Shown here piece by piece: positions 35,750 through 47,268 of a stretch of 64,000 nucleotides of DNA. Made by a program: the position numbers and the translations under genes. The notes below the pieces were generated by a model. That model was not told the DNA's origin. It saw nothing but the letters and a program-made list of their open reading frames with translations, and ran no database searches. Every line of letters begins with the position of its first letter. Positions within the stretch are counted from its first letter, which is position 1. Source of the stretch: Paramarasmius palmivorus (Eukaryota; Basidiomycota; Agaricomycetes; Agaricales; Marasmiaceae); NCBI GenBank assembly GCA_037176845.1, contig JAYKXP010000138.1, positions 1 through 64,000 on the forward strand, in the 5' to 3' direction.

Positions 35750-36500
35750 TAACCTCCTTCTTCGTGGCTTCGTTCTTCGTATCTCCTACTTCGCCAAGAC
35801 CGTTAACCTCGCCTTCTTCCTTGGAATACGCTTACACCTGTCCCCGACAGATTGATCACAGATTTTGTGGACGACACTGGGTGCATCTGCGCTAAACCTG
35901 GGTAAAGGGACAGAGGTCAACAAGGCGACCGAGTTGAGGTTACGGGCGACATACCTTGTAGCAAGAATGACCGCATCCACAGGTGTCTCACTTCCATCTT
36001 TGAATCTCGATAAAACATTCAGACAACGAGCTCTTCAATTTGGTTTTGCCATCTACGATCATTTGGCTTGCGCCGATATCTATGAAGCGCACTATTAGGC
36101 TTGAACGTCCGGAAACGGCATACGCACGTACCTAGGCAATACCCCCCAGCTCTGTGTACCATACGGTAAGAAAACCATCCAAGTATCCCTTGCCCATTTT
36201 GAACCCTCGCGCACGGAGGCCTTTGAGGAGATCCCTGGTTCTACGATGTCAGGAGAGGAGGTAGTAATAGCGATACGAGACTGACCTATCGAGCTCAGCA
36301 ATGTCATCTCTGTACCGTTGCGGCAAGTCGCCAGCCTTCAATAACAAGGGTAGAGACGCTGAGACGGTCGGAATACGTCAGTTGTTGTAGGCTTCCCCGG
36401 TATAGCCTTTTGGAGGACAAGATGAAGTGTGAGCGGGGGTTATGGTTGGCACTTCGATAGAACATTCCGGGGATTTGTTGTCATGACGAACGTTGCATGT
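35750..36500 (-). pseudogene. FAD monooxygenase, C-terminal fragment (decayed)
   Basis: This aligns with the C-terminal third of the intact monooxygenase at 42787-45271 in the same orientation. ILATRYVARNLNSVALLTS corresponds to FATGYAPRNPSLVTSLI, with the FATGY glycine changed to R. The nucleotide block TGATCGTAGATGGCAAAACC (minus strand, near 36050) matches TGATCGTCGATGGCAAGATC of the intact gene. Frames are interrupted and neither the N-terminal domain nor the FAD-binding GxGxxG is present. It sits just upstream of SDR copy 4, about 7 kb from the intact gene, so it is a relic of a local duplication. Confidence 0.75.
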
Positions 36501-36559
36501 TGGCACCTATAAAATGTCTTAGAACTCCAAATTGAGAGAGGAAATGGACCTCAGGCGTA

Positions 36560-38050
36560 CCTATACCATCAAAAGTCCACAGTCTAAGGCCGGGCATTCT
36601 TCAGATTCTACGTGCCCCCTTCCTGGTACCAATTGCCATATTCGCTCCTTCCTCTTCCAATCCAACCATTCATCACTCACCCCTCCACTGCAGAAGCTTA
36701 CAAGCGGCATCTCAGGTTTGGGCTCTTACTTCATGCACAGAAGTCATGGTTTTGGAGATAGAGTAGCGAGAGGCTAACTTCATTTTAGATTGGTTTTAGA
36801 ATATTCAGTTTGCGGGAAATGCCGGAGCCGAAGGCAATGCCAAGGTCGTGAGAAAAGTTCAACAACGAACGCGACTCCACTTTTCTAGAGTTTCCTCGAT
36901 GACCTTACGAATGTTTCAAGTTGTTGGTTCCTCCTCATGCTACCAAGGCAGAAGGCTCAAGGCTCAGAGGCATAACATAATTGATAATAGTGGATCTTGA
37001 TCAGAATATGGATGAAGGCGCATTCCGACGGAAGGGAACGATCGTGCGTAATATATAATCCTTGTTTTATTTCATCTCCTCAGCTCCCTTCGCAGCAGTT
37101 AGACTATGAAATGTATTTGAATCACGCCGGCACCGTGTCACATTCTACAAGGTACGATGGATTTTTCTTTCACCCAAGGCGCTGATGGCCTTCTACACTG
37201 AATGCTGATGTACGCTATTCAAGCACCGCTACTCTTTGTTCAGTGATCAAAACGTGGTGTTGCAGAGAAGATCAAAGACTGCAGGGTCATGGGTGTGTGT
37301 ATTCGAGAAGTTCGAGGGTATCCTTGATCTCGTGAATCGTTGCTAAGGGCAATACGCAGTGCACACATCATCGTTGCCTGAGAGGAGTCGTCAAGCCGAA
37401 GTCTCTAATGTACTACCACAGTGATCAGCAACCTCTGGCCTTTAGCATGAAGTGCGTTTAATCCAAAACCCAAGTCATTCCCGCAATCTCAACGACTTGA
37501 AGTCTTGAAGATGTTTCTAGATAGTCGATTCCACGAAAAACATACCAAGTTCAAACGTTCACCTACGATGCGCATGCCCCTCAGTTCCCGCTTGATTTCA
37601 ATGAAAGGTTCCGCGGTATCACAAAATTGAATGTTCCGTTCAGGTTAGTTAACGCATGCCGATCGTACGTTGATCGTGCGCAGGCTCGCAGCCGACGAGG
37701 TATTCCTGTCAGCACCAAAAAGAAACAAGAAAACGAGCCCGAACGAAATGTGAGTTGAACTTGAACTAGAATATTGAATACTAAACAAGGCATTACAGCA
37801 ATCCTTCTTACCCCCGCCATTTGAAACTTGTGGGGGTCTCCAGAACACCTGTTTGACATACCTTACCCATGCACCCGGGAAATTAAAGCGGCAATGCACC
37901 CGTAGGGCGTCGAGATAATCCATCCAGGTTCTTCGGGTCCCCATTCTTATGCCCTATAGATTACACGATCTCTCTTTTTTGCACCGCACGCCGGTCAAGT
38001 TCCGCTGTTTAATTCTGGAAATGTCTTTTTCATGAGACTACAAATCCCAG
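36560..38050. other. No recognisable gene
   Basis: Open frames below 100 codons only, on both strands, without motifs. No transposon ends seen. Confidence 0.4.
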
Positions 38051-38101
38051 GTCATCCGTTGACTATTTGGCCAAATCAACCTCTGCCCCCTTACGCGCAT
38101 A

Positions 38102-38921
38102 ATGTCTTCGGACGAGAGTACGTCAGCCCATGTTCAGCGGCTCAAACTATTTCTTATGAGGTTACCTAGTCCAAAGGATTGACGACCCTATCGCGGCGCT
38201 GCCTTCATGCCTCGTACCGACTTCCCTTGAAGTCAGCAAGTTTGTTTCTTACTTTTTGCACCTCAACGATGATGAAGAACGTTACGACTGGGAAGGGTTC
38301 AAATCAGTTTTGGACCTTAGCGCAGGTACGCCTACTGGTCCAGTCATATGTTGTTGAGTTTAATACACACTTGTGAATCCCATAGATGTCAAGCTCACGT
38401 TGCTGCAAGCCGCTCATAGCACAGTTAAACGTGGCGAAGAGGTCCGATGGGCAGATTTGTTAGGCGATAAGGTCTTGAACGTTCTGCGGAGTGACCTCGG
38501 TGCTGTGCTTTCCTCAAATTTGGCCAATTCGATAAAGGGGAAGGTCAAGTCCACATTTCAAAGTGTGCAACCGAAAGAGTATAGTGTGGGCTGGACGATG
38601 ATCAGCTATACAAAAGAGGCCTACAACACCAAATGGGAGTGGCGAGTGATGTTCGACTGCCCTTCCGCCGATGAAAACTACTTTTACACCGTGTTTATGA
38701 CGATGAGGATGACGACAAATGTCAAAGAGCAAAGCATACTATGGGGTCTCATATACTCCAAGGAAGATGAGACTTTGGTAGAGATTCGTGCAGCGAGGCT
38801 CTGTGTTCAAAAGGGTTACGTCGCTCCACCTAAATCCACTGTGACGGCTGTGAGCATCATTGTTTGTCATATCTGTCGTGTACTGACAATAAGCTAGGGA
38901 AACGGGTGGTGTGGTTATTGA
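38102..38921 (+). CDS. Cyt/volvatoxin-like cytolysin-fold protein, copy 1
   Basis: Four exons (38102-38117, 38170-38325, 38386-38849, 38898-38921) encode about 219 residues; lengths keep frame. It has two sister genes in the window (41778-42645 and, on the other strand, about 39401-40104). Shared landmarks are a YDWEGFK motif early, LTLLQAA, RGEEVRWADLLGDKVLNVLR, an aromatic run before EWRVMFDCPSADENYFYTVF, an internal WGL and a terminal CVQKGYVAP. Helices first and beta-strands after, at this length, fit the Cyt delta-endotoxin/volvatoxin fold known from Bacillus and a few mushrooms; the known members are membrane-active. The call rests on length, order of helix and strand segments and the three-way paralogy, not on a search. 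No signal peptide is seen. If the last intron is retained, the protein ends a few residues later at 38897. Confidence 0.5.
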
Positions 38922-39400
38922 TATATTGATAGTTTGCTTTTGTTTCTTCAACCCGTACTGTACTACCACAACCAACGCATGTTTACGTTCTATGTTTCTA
39001 AACGTCGTGGTTACGATATTCACCTACTTATTCCGACATTGATATGTACACATTGCCTTCTATTATATATGAATCCATCTTATTCTTTCATCGAGTAACG
39101 CTCTCCGAAAACCCCTTCCTCCATAGCTGTGATTTCTGTTACACACTAACGGACCCCTACATCCAGACATGCAGTCAAGTTATCTGTATCCTAATCTAAA
39201 TCCATAACGTGTTCGGGACTGGACGTCAATTGTAACGGTGAATGATGTTTCGTGGTGTTGTTATGGTGAGGGACGGACTCGGAGGCGCAATCGTTGGTCA
39301 CTGAGGAGATGAGGGAGCATCCAGCATTGACAAGTTTGCGGGCTCTGTACGACTACCGGTCAGTGACTGTGATACGAAGATCGCAAAGCGGACTGATGTA

Positions 39401-40104
39401 CTAACGAGGGTTCACTTGATAAGGATTCTTGAAACCCTTTCTGACAACCAGCCGTATCATACTGATGTCCGTTGAGTAGCTCATCTTCGTAGTGCTATGT
39501 CCAAACGGATGTTGCCAGGAATGAGAAACTACTTCTTCGAACTCTTCATTCACCCTGACGGTTGTCACCAAAGCGTGCAAGTATTCGGAGTCTTCGGCAG
39601 CAGGGCGAGCAAAGCCAAGGAACAAGTGGGGAGCTGCATCGTCCTCACCAACACTGACCCCAATCCCGGAAAGTGCAGTAGAGATCAAGGTCTTTTGTCG
39701 AGACAATGCCACCGAGTTCGCGTTATTTGGTTCGTGTTGAACAAGTTCTCTGGATGATTGGGAGTCTTCGTTCCTTCGAGAAGAATACCATGGCAAAGTA
39801 GCTTGTGCTTTCTGGATGGGCGCCGGCCCCGACGCACCCTGAGTTTCGCAGACTTTCGTGTTCTTAAAGTGGTCAAAGGTGAGGTCGGTGCCTAAAGATC
39901 TAATAAGCCGACTTCTCCCGTCGACGGCGAGGAATACTTGCCTGGGCAGCGGTTGATTGCTTCGTGAAACTTGCTCCATTCAAAATGCGGAGATTCGACA
40001 GTTCTTGTGAATTGCCTAGTGAAGTCCTCTACTTCGGAAGCGGTGGCGCGAAGGGGTTCAGGCAGACTTGAAACAGGTTCGAAGATCTCTCTGGTGGCTA
40101 ACAT
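39401..40104 (-). CDS. Cyt/volvatoxin-like cytolysin-fold protein, copy 3 (opposite strand)
   Basis: Diverged paralogue of the genes at 38102 and 41778, read on the minus strand. The start MLATREIFEPV at 40104 is a best guess; a further short 5' exon may exist, as in the sisters. LPEPLRATASEVEDF and FEWSKFHEAINRCP align with the LP...HV and WEGFK region of the sisters. A GC-AG intron (donor CAG|GCAAGT near 39949, acceptor TTTAG near 39896) joins it to the second exon. The C-terminal block HLFLGFARPAAEDSEYLHAL, an SHSW motif and MIRLVVRKGFKNPY align with the YRIVF, SSW and KLLVEKGF regions. The central part (SRRNEDSQSSRELVQHEPNN) is long and polar, unlike the sisters. The stop at 39401 may be bypassed by a GTTAGT donor to a tiny last exon, as the sisters have one. 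Confidence 0.42.
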
Positions 40105-40980
40105 GAGAATGCTCAGTGTTGAGCACAACGTTGAGTGGAACGAAAAACACAAAACGTACATTTCAGAGAGATTGTGAGCGGGACTCTGCTGGTTATGGTA
40201 TTCATTGGGGCAGAGTTGGTGGTCTTATACTCCCGTAAGGATCTACTGGATGCGCTCTCGAATGCACTGTGGAGAAAGGTGCAGGTACAAAGGGCCCGTG
40301 TAGGATTTAGGGAGCTATATGGATTACGGAAATAAGTAGAAAATGATGTAAAGTTGGCGTGCACGTACGATTAGAAGAACCACGTCCTCTCCTTGCATAC
40401 TGGTGCTTGTTGAGGCAAGTTAATAACAACCTCGTGTTGGCCTTGTGTACAGATGCCCTAAAGCCTTATTTCAAAGAAGGGTGCTTCCCAGCTATTTCAG
40501 TGACATCTAAATCACATAGGTACTTCGCAACTACTGTGAGTATCACATGAAAAACTGCGCTGTTGCGGATGGAAGCAAGATGGAAGGGAAGTACTTACAT
40601 AACGGCATCTGGCCCCACTCTGGGGACGGCCGCTTCCACGCGCACGTGACGCATGCATCAAGCGCTTAGGACTGAGCGGTCGGCTTAATCTTCCTACTTG
40701 TCATTGAGGACTACTCCCGACACCCTTCAAGCCCTATAGAGGGAAAAGCTCTAAAAAACCAAGCCATACTACATGGATGGACTGCGAAAAATCTTTCCAC
40801 ATGATCTGTTCCTGCAAACAGTTTTTGACCCAGACAATCCCTCGATAAGGGTTTTCGGGTTCACTTCAAGGGAGCAGGCATCGAATTATGTCTTGAGACG
40901 GAGATCGAGTTCGAATTTCCTTGTCATGGTTCTTGGTGAGTTATTTTTTGAGCATTGAATTCGAATCCCGCTGAAAATTC
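40105..40980. other. Spacer without recognisable gene
   Basis: Short open frames only (for example 40773-40958). No motif or repeat was recognised before the duplicated promoter that starts near 40980. Confidence 0.4.
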
Positions 40981-41400
40981 ACTTCACTTCGTCACGATCA
41001 TACGAAACACCACCCTTCATCCGTGCACCTACCTTGTCCTGAACTATGGCGATACGTAGGCGATATAACATTTGCACCCTCGGGGAAAGAAGCACCGGGG
41101 AAGATGAATTCCAGATCTCCCAGCTTGCATACTACCCCAGAAGGCTCTGCTTCGCATTGGATTCCCGATTCTGGTACCTACATTCGCGTATTTGTCACTG
41201 GCACGCATTGACATTCAAGAAACATCGCTCTCACTAGACTGGTATAAACCTCAAGGCTCGACTCAATTCCAATTCGACCACAGTTCACAACTCTTCTTGC
41301 GCGCACAATGTCTACGTCAGATAGAATAGGCACTTCAATGGTGTTGAAAGGCCCTCAACTCACTGACAACAATCAATCATAGCTACTTATTCAAACCTCT
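40980..41400 (+). pseudogene. Orphan promoter and first exon of a Cyt-like paralogue
   Basis: This segment is a diverged direct repeat of 41470-41830, the promoter plus exon 1 of the gene at 41778. Both contain CACTTCGTCAC(A/G)ATCAT, CAGATCTCCC, a TTTGTCACTGGC or CTTGTCACTGGC stretch, a TATA box and an ATGTCTAC(G/A)TCAGA start. Here the ATG is at 41308 and exon 1 reads MSTSDRI, followed by an intron-like stretch ending CAATCATAG, but no later exon follows. It is either the remains of a fourth paralogue or a duplicated 5' end. Confidence 0.65.
41243..41249 (+). promoter_or_regulatory. TATA box of the orphan 5' end
   Basis: TATAAAC 65 bp upstream of the orphan ATG at 41308; the spacing matches the next copy. 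Confidence 0.5.
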
Positions 41401-41711
41401 TAAGTCAGAGAATTCCAGGTCGGGATTCTGCTCATGTTAGCACATTGTCGTTCTTTATGGTGACACAAATTCATCACTTCACTAGCTTCACTCCCGGCCA
41501 CTTCGTCACAATCATCGAACTACCCCTGCCCTTCAGCCGGCGCGCACCTTCCTTGTTCTACATTGATTCTATACGCAGTCTTGAACTACGATGATGCGCA
41601 GGCGATCGGATATAATTGTTTTCATGAAGCACCGATTTCCAGATCTCCCTCTCTGCCAGTACTTCACATTCAGCACTCGTGTACTTGTCACTGGCTCACT
41701 TTTCGTTAGAC

Positions 41712-41719
41712 TATAAATT
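41712..41719 (+). promoter_or_regulatory. TATA box of Cyt-like copy 2
   Basis: TATAAATT 66 bp upstream of the ATG at 41778. The position is conserved in the orphan duplicate (41243). Confidence 0.55.
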
Positions 41720-41777
41720 ACAAGCAGCCCAAGGCCCTGGTTCAGTCAAGTGAGCTACTACCAATCTATCGTCCGCA

Positions 41778-42645
41778 ATGTCTACATCAGACGTAACAGG
41801 TACTTCAATGCTGCAATAATACTGTGTCTAAAGGCTCAAAACACCCTCTTCACCGATCACAGCTGTCCAAAACCATTTTGACGATATTGAGATTCTGCCT
41901 ACGAGTCTCATACCGACTGGTGCCCACGTCAACAAATATGCTGGATATTTTTTCGATACAGAAAATAACGTTTACGAGTGGGAAGGATTCAAAAGGGCCA
42001 TGGACGCCAGGCCAGGTATGTCTGACTATCAATTTGCCGTCTTCGACATTCAACCCTTGAAGATGTTCATAATTTGTATCAGATGCTCAGCTCACATTGC
42101 TGAAAGCAACCAGCGATGTCATCACACGTGGTAACGAGGTTGAATGGAAAGCTTCCTTCGGCGACAAGCTCGTGAATTTTCTGAGGAAATACCTTGACGT
42201 TAATCTATCCCAAAGCAACATCGATTCATTGAAAGAGAAGGTCAATAACACATTCTCCGATCTGCGATTGGTGGGACGAGATGGAGGCTGGTTTAGCTAT
42301 ACCAAGGGCGCGTCTCGATCTTCGTGCGAATACCGGATTGTGTTTGCATACCCCTTCATCAACCGTGACGAGAGCTACTTCTACAGTGCGGTTATGACGA
42401 TCAAACTACACGCAGAGGTTAGAGAACACAGCTCATGGTGGGGTTTGAGCAAGACTGTGGAAGATAGCCATTCAATAGAGATTCGTGGAATGAAGCTACT
42501 TGTTGAGAAGGGCTTCACTGCTCCATCGTTTGAGTCTACAGCACCGTACCGCCGTGCTGCCACGGTGAGTGGTCGATCAACAGTGTCTATCTCGTACTGA
42601 TAATGCCCTCATTATGTATAGGTCAACCATAGTGTGCACCAGTAG
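41778..42645 (+). CDS. Cyt/volvatoxin-like cytolysin-fold protein, copy 2
   Basis: Four exons (41778-41799, 41863-42015, 42083-42564, 42622-42645) encode about 226 residues. The architecture matches copy 1 exactly: a tiny first exon, two phase-1 introns and a tiny last exon. Landmarks: LPTSLIPTGAHVNKYAGYFF, YEWEGFKRAMDARP, LTLLKATSDVITRGNEVEW, FGDKLVNFLRKYLDVNLSQ, GGWFSYTKGAS, YRIVFAYPF, ESYFYSAVMTIKLH, SSWWGLSK and MKLLVEKGFTAPS. As for copy 1, the fold assignment to the Cyt/volvatoxin group is by size and segment order. Known relatives insert into membranes of target cells; in mushrooms they have been linked to defence against animals. No signal peptide is present, consistent with proteins kept in the cytosol until tissue damage. 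The stop lies only 142 bp from the stop of the convergent monooxygenase. Confidence 0.5.
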
Positions 42646-42786
42646 TGTGTTCAGTTTCGGTTTCCATTCACCTGAACCGCTCCAGCCCTTAGATACCTGT
42701 ATACTTCTGCAAACGTTCAGTAATGTGCCTCCTATGAATGCTCAATCAACGGTCAATGTGATATGTATGCTACGCTATACCGTGTT

Positions 42787-45271
42787 TTATACCAAGTCCG
42801 ATTGTAAGTCTCCCTTCGGGTATCGATCTCCAAAGACTCCTTCTTCGATTGCTTTGATCTCTGCCAGCCAGATTCTCAGTGTCTACAGATGAGTGGCATG
42901 ATAACCTAACTCACGAAGTGCGAGATGGAGGGAATGAAATCGCGCAGAAGGGAGATTTCCTATGAGTCAAGCGTTCAGAACGTCGGATGACGACGGGAAA
43001 GGGCCTCATCGAGGAACGTACCCATCATATACCACAGCCCTGGAACACCCAAATCCCTCCAAGAACCATTAACCTCGCCTTCCTCGTTGAATCCCCAAAT
43101 CCGTTTACACCTGTCCCCAACAGCTTTACCACAGATGCTTCGAATAATACTGCGTGCGTCTGAGCTAAAACTGGGTCAAGGATCAGCGAGGTGACTAGGC
43201 TAGGGTTACGAGGGGCATACCCAGTTGCGAAGACGACTACATCGGCAGGTATCTCACTTCCATCTTTGAATCTTAGCGTGTGCTCGGTAAAACAATCAAG
43301 TAAAGAGTCGCTCTTCAGTTTGATCTTGCCATCGACGATCATTTGGCTTGCACCGACATCTACGAGAAGCGTGTTACCAGGTCTGAACGCTCGGAATCAA
43401 AATACGCACGTACCTAAGTAATAACCCCCAGCTCTGCTATACGGTAAGAGACTATAACCAGCATCCAGGTATCCGTTATCCATCTTGAAACCTTTCGCGC
43501 GGAGACCTTCGAGAAGATCCCTAGTTGTACGATGTAAGCAGGAGGAATTTATAACGAGAATCGACTGACCTATCGAGCTCAGCAATAACGTCCCTATACC
43601 GCTGGGACAAGCCGCTAGCTTTCAAGAACCACGGCAAAGACGCCGAGAGACGGTCGGATACGTCAGGTGGAGGCGAGCCTTCCCAGTACGAGCCTTTCGT
43701 AGGGCAAAATGAAATGAGAACGTGAACTAGACTTGGTGGTAATGGGTTGCGTACCTTTCAATAGAACTTCCCAGCCGTTTTTGGGTGTCATGATGAACGT
43801 CGGGCTTTTCTGATACATGGTAACATCTGTGAACCATCTTAGCTCTCTAACATTCCAGTGGGAAAGTACCTGCGTACCTATCCCATCCAGAGCGCAGAGC
43901 CATGCAACATCATGAGCTAGAAACATCAATGAGAACACAAACGCCAGAACATGCCAAACACATACCGGAGGTACCCGATCCAATGACCGCCACTTTCTTC
44001 CCAGTGAATTCAGATGCACGATTGAAACTTGTTGAATGCAGAACCTCGCCCTGGAAGGTGTCCTAACATTGACGTGTACAGTAAGTAGCCATAGTGACTT
44101 GAAAGCAAATCTAAACGCAACTTACCATACCAGGGTAACGAGGCATGTTGATCTCACCCCCAGACAAACCAGTTGCAAAAATAAGATGCTTAACTGTCTT
44201 GAACACTCGAAGGGTTCCGTCTGTCCGTTGTACAGTAACGGTCCATGCCTTCGTGATCTTATCTTGCACGGCTGAAGTAACGCTTGCTGAAGTCCAAACA
44301 TTGAGATCCAAGGCGTCAGCATAGGTTTCTAGCCAGTTCGCAAGCTTATATGGGGCATGAGATGAGGTAGGAGGTCGTGTGCAAATACCGTACCTTTGAC
44401 GCCGGGCTATATCTAGGCCACGTTGCCGGAAATCTATGATGGTCAGTTCCAACGCGTTGAGCTGAGTAGACAAGAGAGACGTACGGCAGATATGCGAAAT
44501 GGTCAACCCCTGTGCGAGGCTATATTAAATCTCGAAAAGCTCCAGGAACAGACACAACTTACAACAGGGACCATGCAAACATAATCCTTCATATCTACCC
44601 CTCCAATTATCTCCTATCCGAGCGTTCTTTTCCACAACCAGATTCTCAACCCCGAGCATCTTCAACCTCGCGGCAGCCTGTAATCCATTCTGCCCAGCAC
44701 CAATGATAAGGACCGTCGGCTCGCTATCCTCGAATGCGAGTTCTTTGGCGCGTTGTGCTGCCCAATGACCATGGTCGGGATCTGATTTACGATGTGCCCC
44801 AATGCGCTCCGGAAAGTTTTGCAGTCCTTCTAGATGCGTGAACATGCAATAACATTTCCAGGATCCGTTCGATTGAGGTATGAGACGTCCGATGCCTAGA
44901 GCGTCGCCTACGGATCCAACTTGAAAGTCGAACGTAAATTGTATCCAAGCGAGGTCGGGGAATGGGCGTTGGAAGACCAGGTTAGAATCTTCACGGAGGT
45001 TGAAATTATGCAATTTGGCTGTAGCCAGTCTATCGTGCAGGAATTGTTTGATCTTCGACGCGCCGATGAAAGTACGGAAATCCCAAGTGAGAGCTAGGAT
45101 ATCTCGCCAGTACGATTCGTCGTAAAAGAGGTTGAGAATCTCGTCTACGTTTCCGGACGAAGCATGTGTAGTGAACGAGGTGAACCATTCGGTTGCTATG
45201 TATTTTGCGTCGATATTGGGGGGAATTTGAGCACGTAGATGATCCAAAGTAGGCAGAGAGAATCCGGACAT
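42787..45271 (-). CDS. FAD-dependent monooxygenase (FMO / Baeyer-Villiger-like)
   Basis: A flavin monooxygenase of the class that uses FAD and NADPH to oxygenate small molecules. The N-terminal ~170 residues (start MSGFSLPTLDHLRAQIPP) contain an NTF2-like segment (ILNLFYDESYWRDILALTWD) common in fungal members. The FAD-binding Rossmann motif is VLIIGAGQNGLQAAARL, followed by VEKNARIGDNWRGRYEGLCL. Further on are RFKDGSEIPADVVVFATGYA, the ATG-like motif of FMOs, and FNEEGEVNG. Two late introns (the last ends CTGGCAG) give the typical ending RFHSLHLAL, then QIKAIEEGVFGDRYPKGDL. All key motifs are intact. There is no membrane segment; cytosolic. The divergent neighbour at 45923 starts about 650 bp away. 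Product unknown; secondary metabolism is plausible. Confidence 0.88.
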
Positions 45272-45922
45272 TATCGGTAGTCGAGGTATGGTTCAACGTC
45301 CTCGATAGAGGGCCTGGTTTGGCTGCGAATAATTAGGTCAGATTCGCAATTCGCTCGCAACACAAGGGTCAATGATGTACCTTTGAAGTCGCATCATTCG
45401 GCTGAAATATGCGTCGAATCGATACGGATGTGGCATGAAGATGCGCCGAGAGCATGTGCAAGGAGAAGGAGAAGCTTGAGGGAGAACTACAAAGTCAGGC
45501 TGCTAGTGACTGCTAGCGAGACAAAGCGTTTCACACGGGCACGGGCCGTAGGCACCATTTTTCTCAGCAACCACCACGAATCCAAGCTCCCGCTTTCATT
45601 TCGCTCTTATCGCTGCATTCAATGTAACAAGGATGATGAGGGGAGATTGGGACTTGGGAGTGAATTCGTGAGTGCCGTATTTGTCTTATCGCGCTCCCCT
45701 GAAAACCAAAACATGATAATGATCCTGTTTATTCGCAGGTGGGCATCAACTTCGGGTAATACCCATCGTTCTTCGTATATATACCAGCATCACCATCGCT
45801 TCAGGACAACACGATTCTCTCTGAGAACGATCAAGACTTGTAGCAGGTTCAGCAACCATGATAGTACCTGAGACGGATTGAATATAAAGCGGGATGCTAC
45901 CAGGTTGCAGGCAGGACTTGAA

Positions 45923-46521
45923 ATGCGCCTTCACACCTCTGTCCTTCCCTTTCTCGTTGCCTTCTCCGCCACCTCTACTGCCTCTCCAAAGCGTTCTAGT
46001 CTCGAAGCAAGACAAGATCGATCAACCTGGCATGGAACCATAACCAGCCCAACTGCGCTCTCAGTTGTAACTCCTGGTGAAACCTTCGACTTCAACTACA
46101 TACCATACAACTGGTGCCACTTGGCATATACTCCCATGACTATATGGTTGACGGACTACGAACCAGTATGGGCCAACGTGACGAATGATGGAGTGTTCCT
46201 CGAAGGGGCGTATAGTTATCTCTTTGGTGATTTTACAAGGATCAACTTGCGTATGTATCTGCCAGACTGCTGCTATGTTCAAGAATTGAGTATTGACGAA
46301 TGTTACGTGTAGCCGGCCTCCCAACCGACCCAGCAACGCATCCGCTCCCAAAGAACCTTACATTCCCTTTTCTGAACGATGGAGGGTCTAGTGATAGGAA
46401 GATATACCTTGCGGTTGTTGAGCGAGATTCGTGTGCCAGTGGCAATGGTCAAACTGTCGTGGTATGTCTGATCCAGAAGGTGGTTTCCTTGATTGTGGAA
46501 ACTCAACGCACTCTTCGATAG
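45923..46521 (+). CDS. Small secreted protein, unknown family
   Basis: The start is MRLHTSVLPFLVAFSATSTA, a clear signal peptide with likely cleavage after Ala. It is followed by SPKRSSLEARQ, where KR may be a Kex2-type site. The mature part begins RSTWHGTITSPTALSVVTPG and contains NYIPYNWCHLAYTPMTIWLT. An intron (C|GTATGT ... GTGTAG at about 46250-46312) joins to GLPTDPATHPLPKNLTFPFL and VVERDSCASGNGQTVV. If the next GTATGT is a donor, the protein ends at a stop right after the acceptor; otherwise it reads on to 46521. A TATATATA lies about 145 bp upstream. The family is not recognised; the size and secretion fit the small secreted proteins of agaricomycetes. Confidence 0.6.
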
Positions 46522-47268
46522 GGATACATTTTGACGACGATTCCTCTTGCTCTCCAGTAGAATGCAGGCTAGACAACTAGTCAGGATCTTCGACTCGTAT
46601 TTATCATGATTTTGATTGACATTTAGAAATTGGATACAGTGCTTCTGCTTCAAGTTCACTTGCACACCTGCGCCAGATGATCGCCGTGTGAAATCGCATC
46701 CGCCGTTGCTGCCTGATAAGGTAGGGGCCCAGCTCCGAATTAGCACAGAACAATGTTGGTCTGCAGTCTCGATTACAACTCCCAGTCATCTGCGAATACC
46801 AGTATTCGCCGCAATGCATCTTTGGAAATGTACAAATATCGGGCTTGTTTCTCAACCATCCCTTCTCATCTGCCGTTCAGAACACTTCCTCTACACCAGA
46901 TTGGGACCTATGTGGCCAATGTGGGGATACTCATGCTGCTCTTGATCCTAGTACTCCCCATTTGCATCTCCCGTCTCTGGATTTCTAAAAAAGAGTTATA
47001 TTGATTTGACGTTGATTTGACGAGCAATAGATAAAAGGATCTGGTAATTGCAGTGAAAAATGATACTAAGAAGTTGAACGGTGTAAATACGAGCGTGAGA
47101 GCACTTCAATACGAACGGGAATTCTTCACCGCCTATGGGCAACCATGTTACCATCACAGGCTGAGTTGGGTCAGACGTCAGATTCACTTTACAGTCATCT
47201 GATCCCAGGCCCCGATAGTATTTATAGCAGGAACGCGTTACCCACCTCTGTGAAAATCGTCACCCAGG
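46522..47268. other. Spacer, no clear gene
   Basis: Short frames only. An open frame of 109 codons (46616-46945) has no recognisable feature. Confidence 0.35.
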
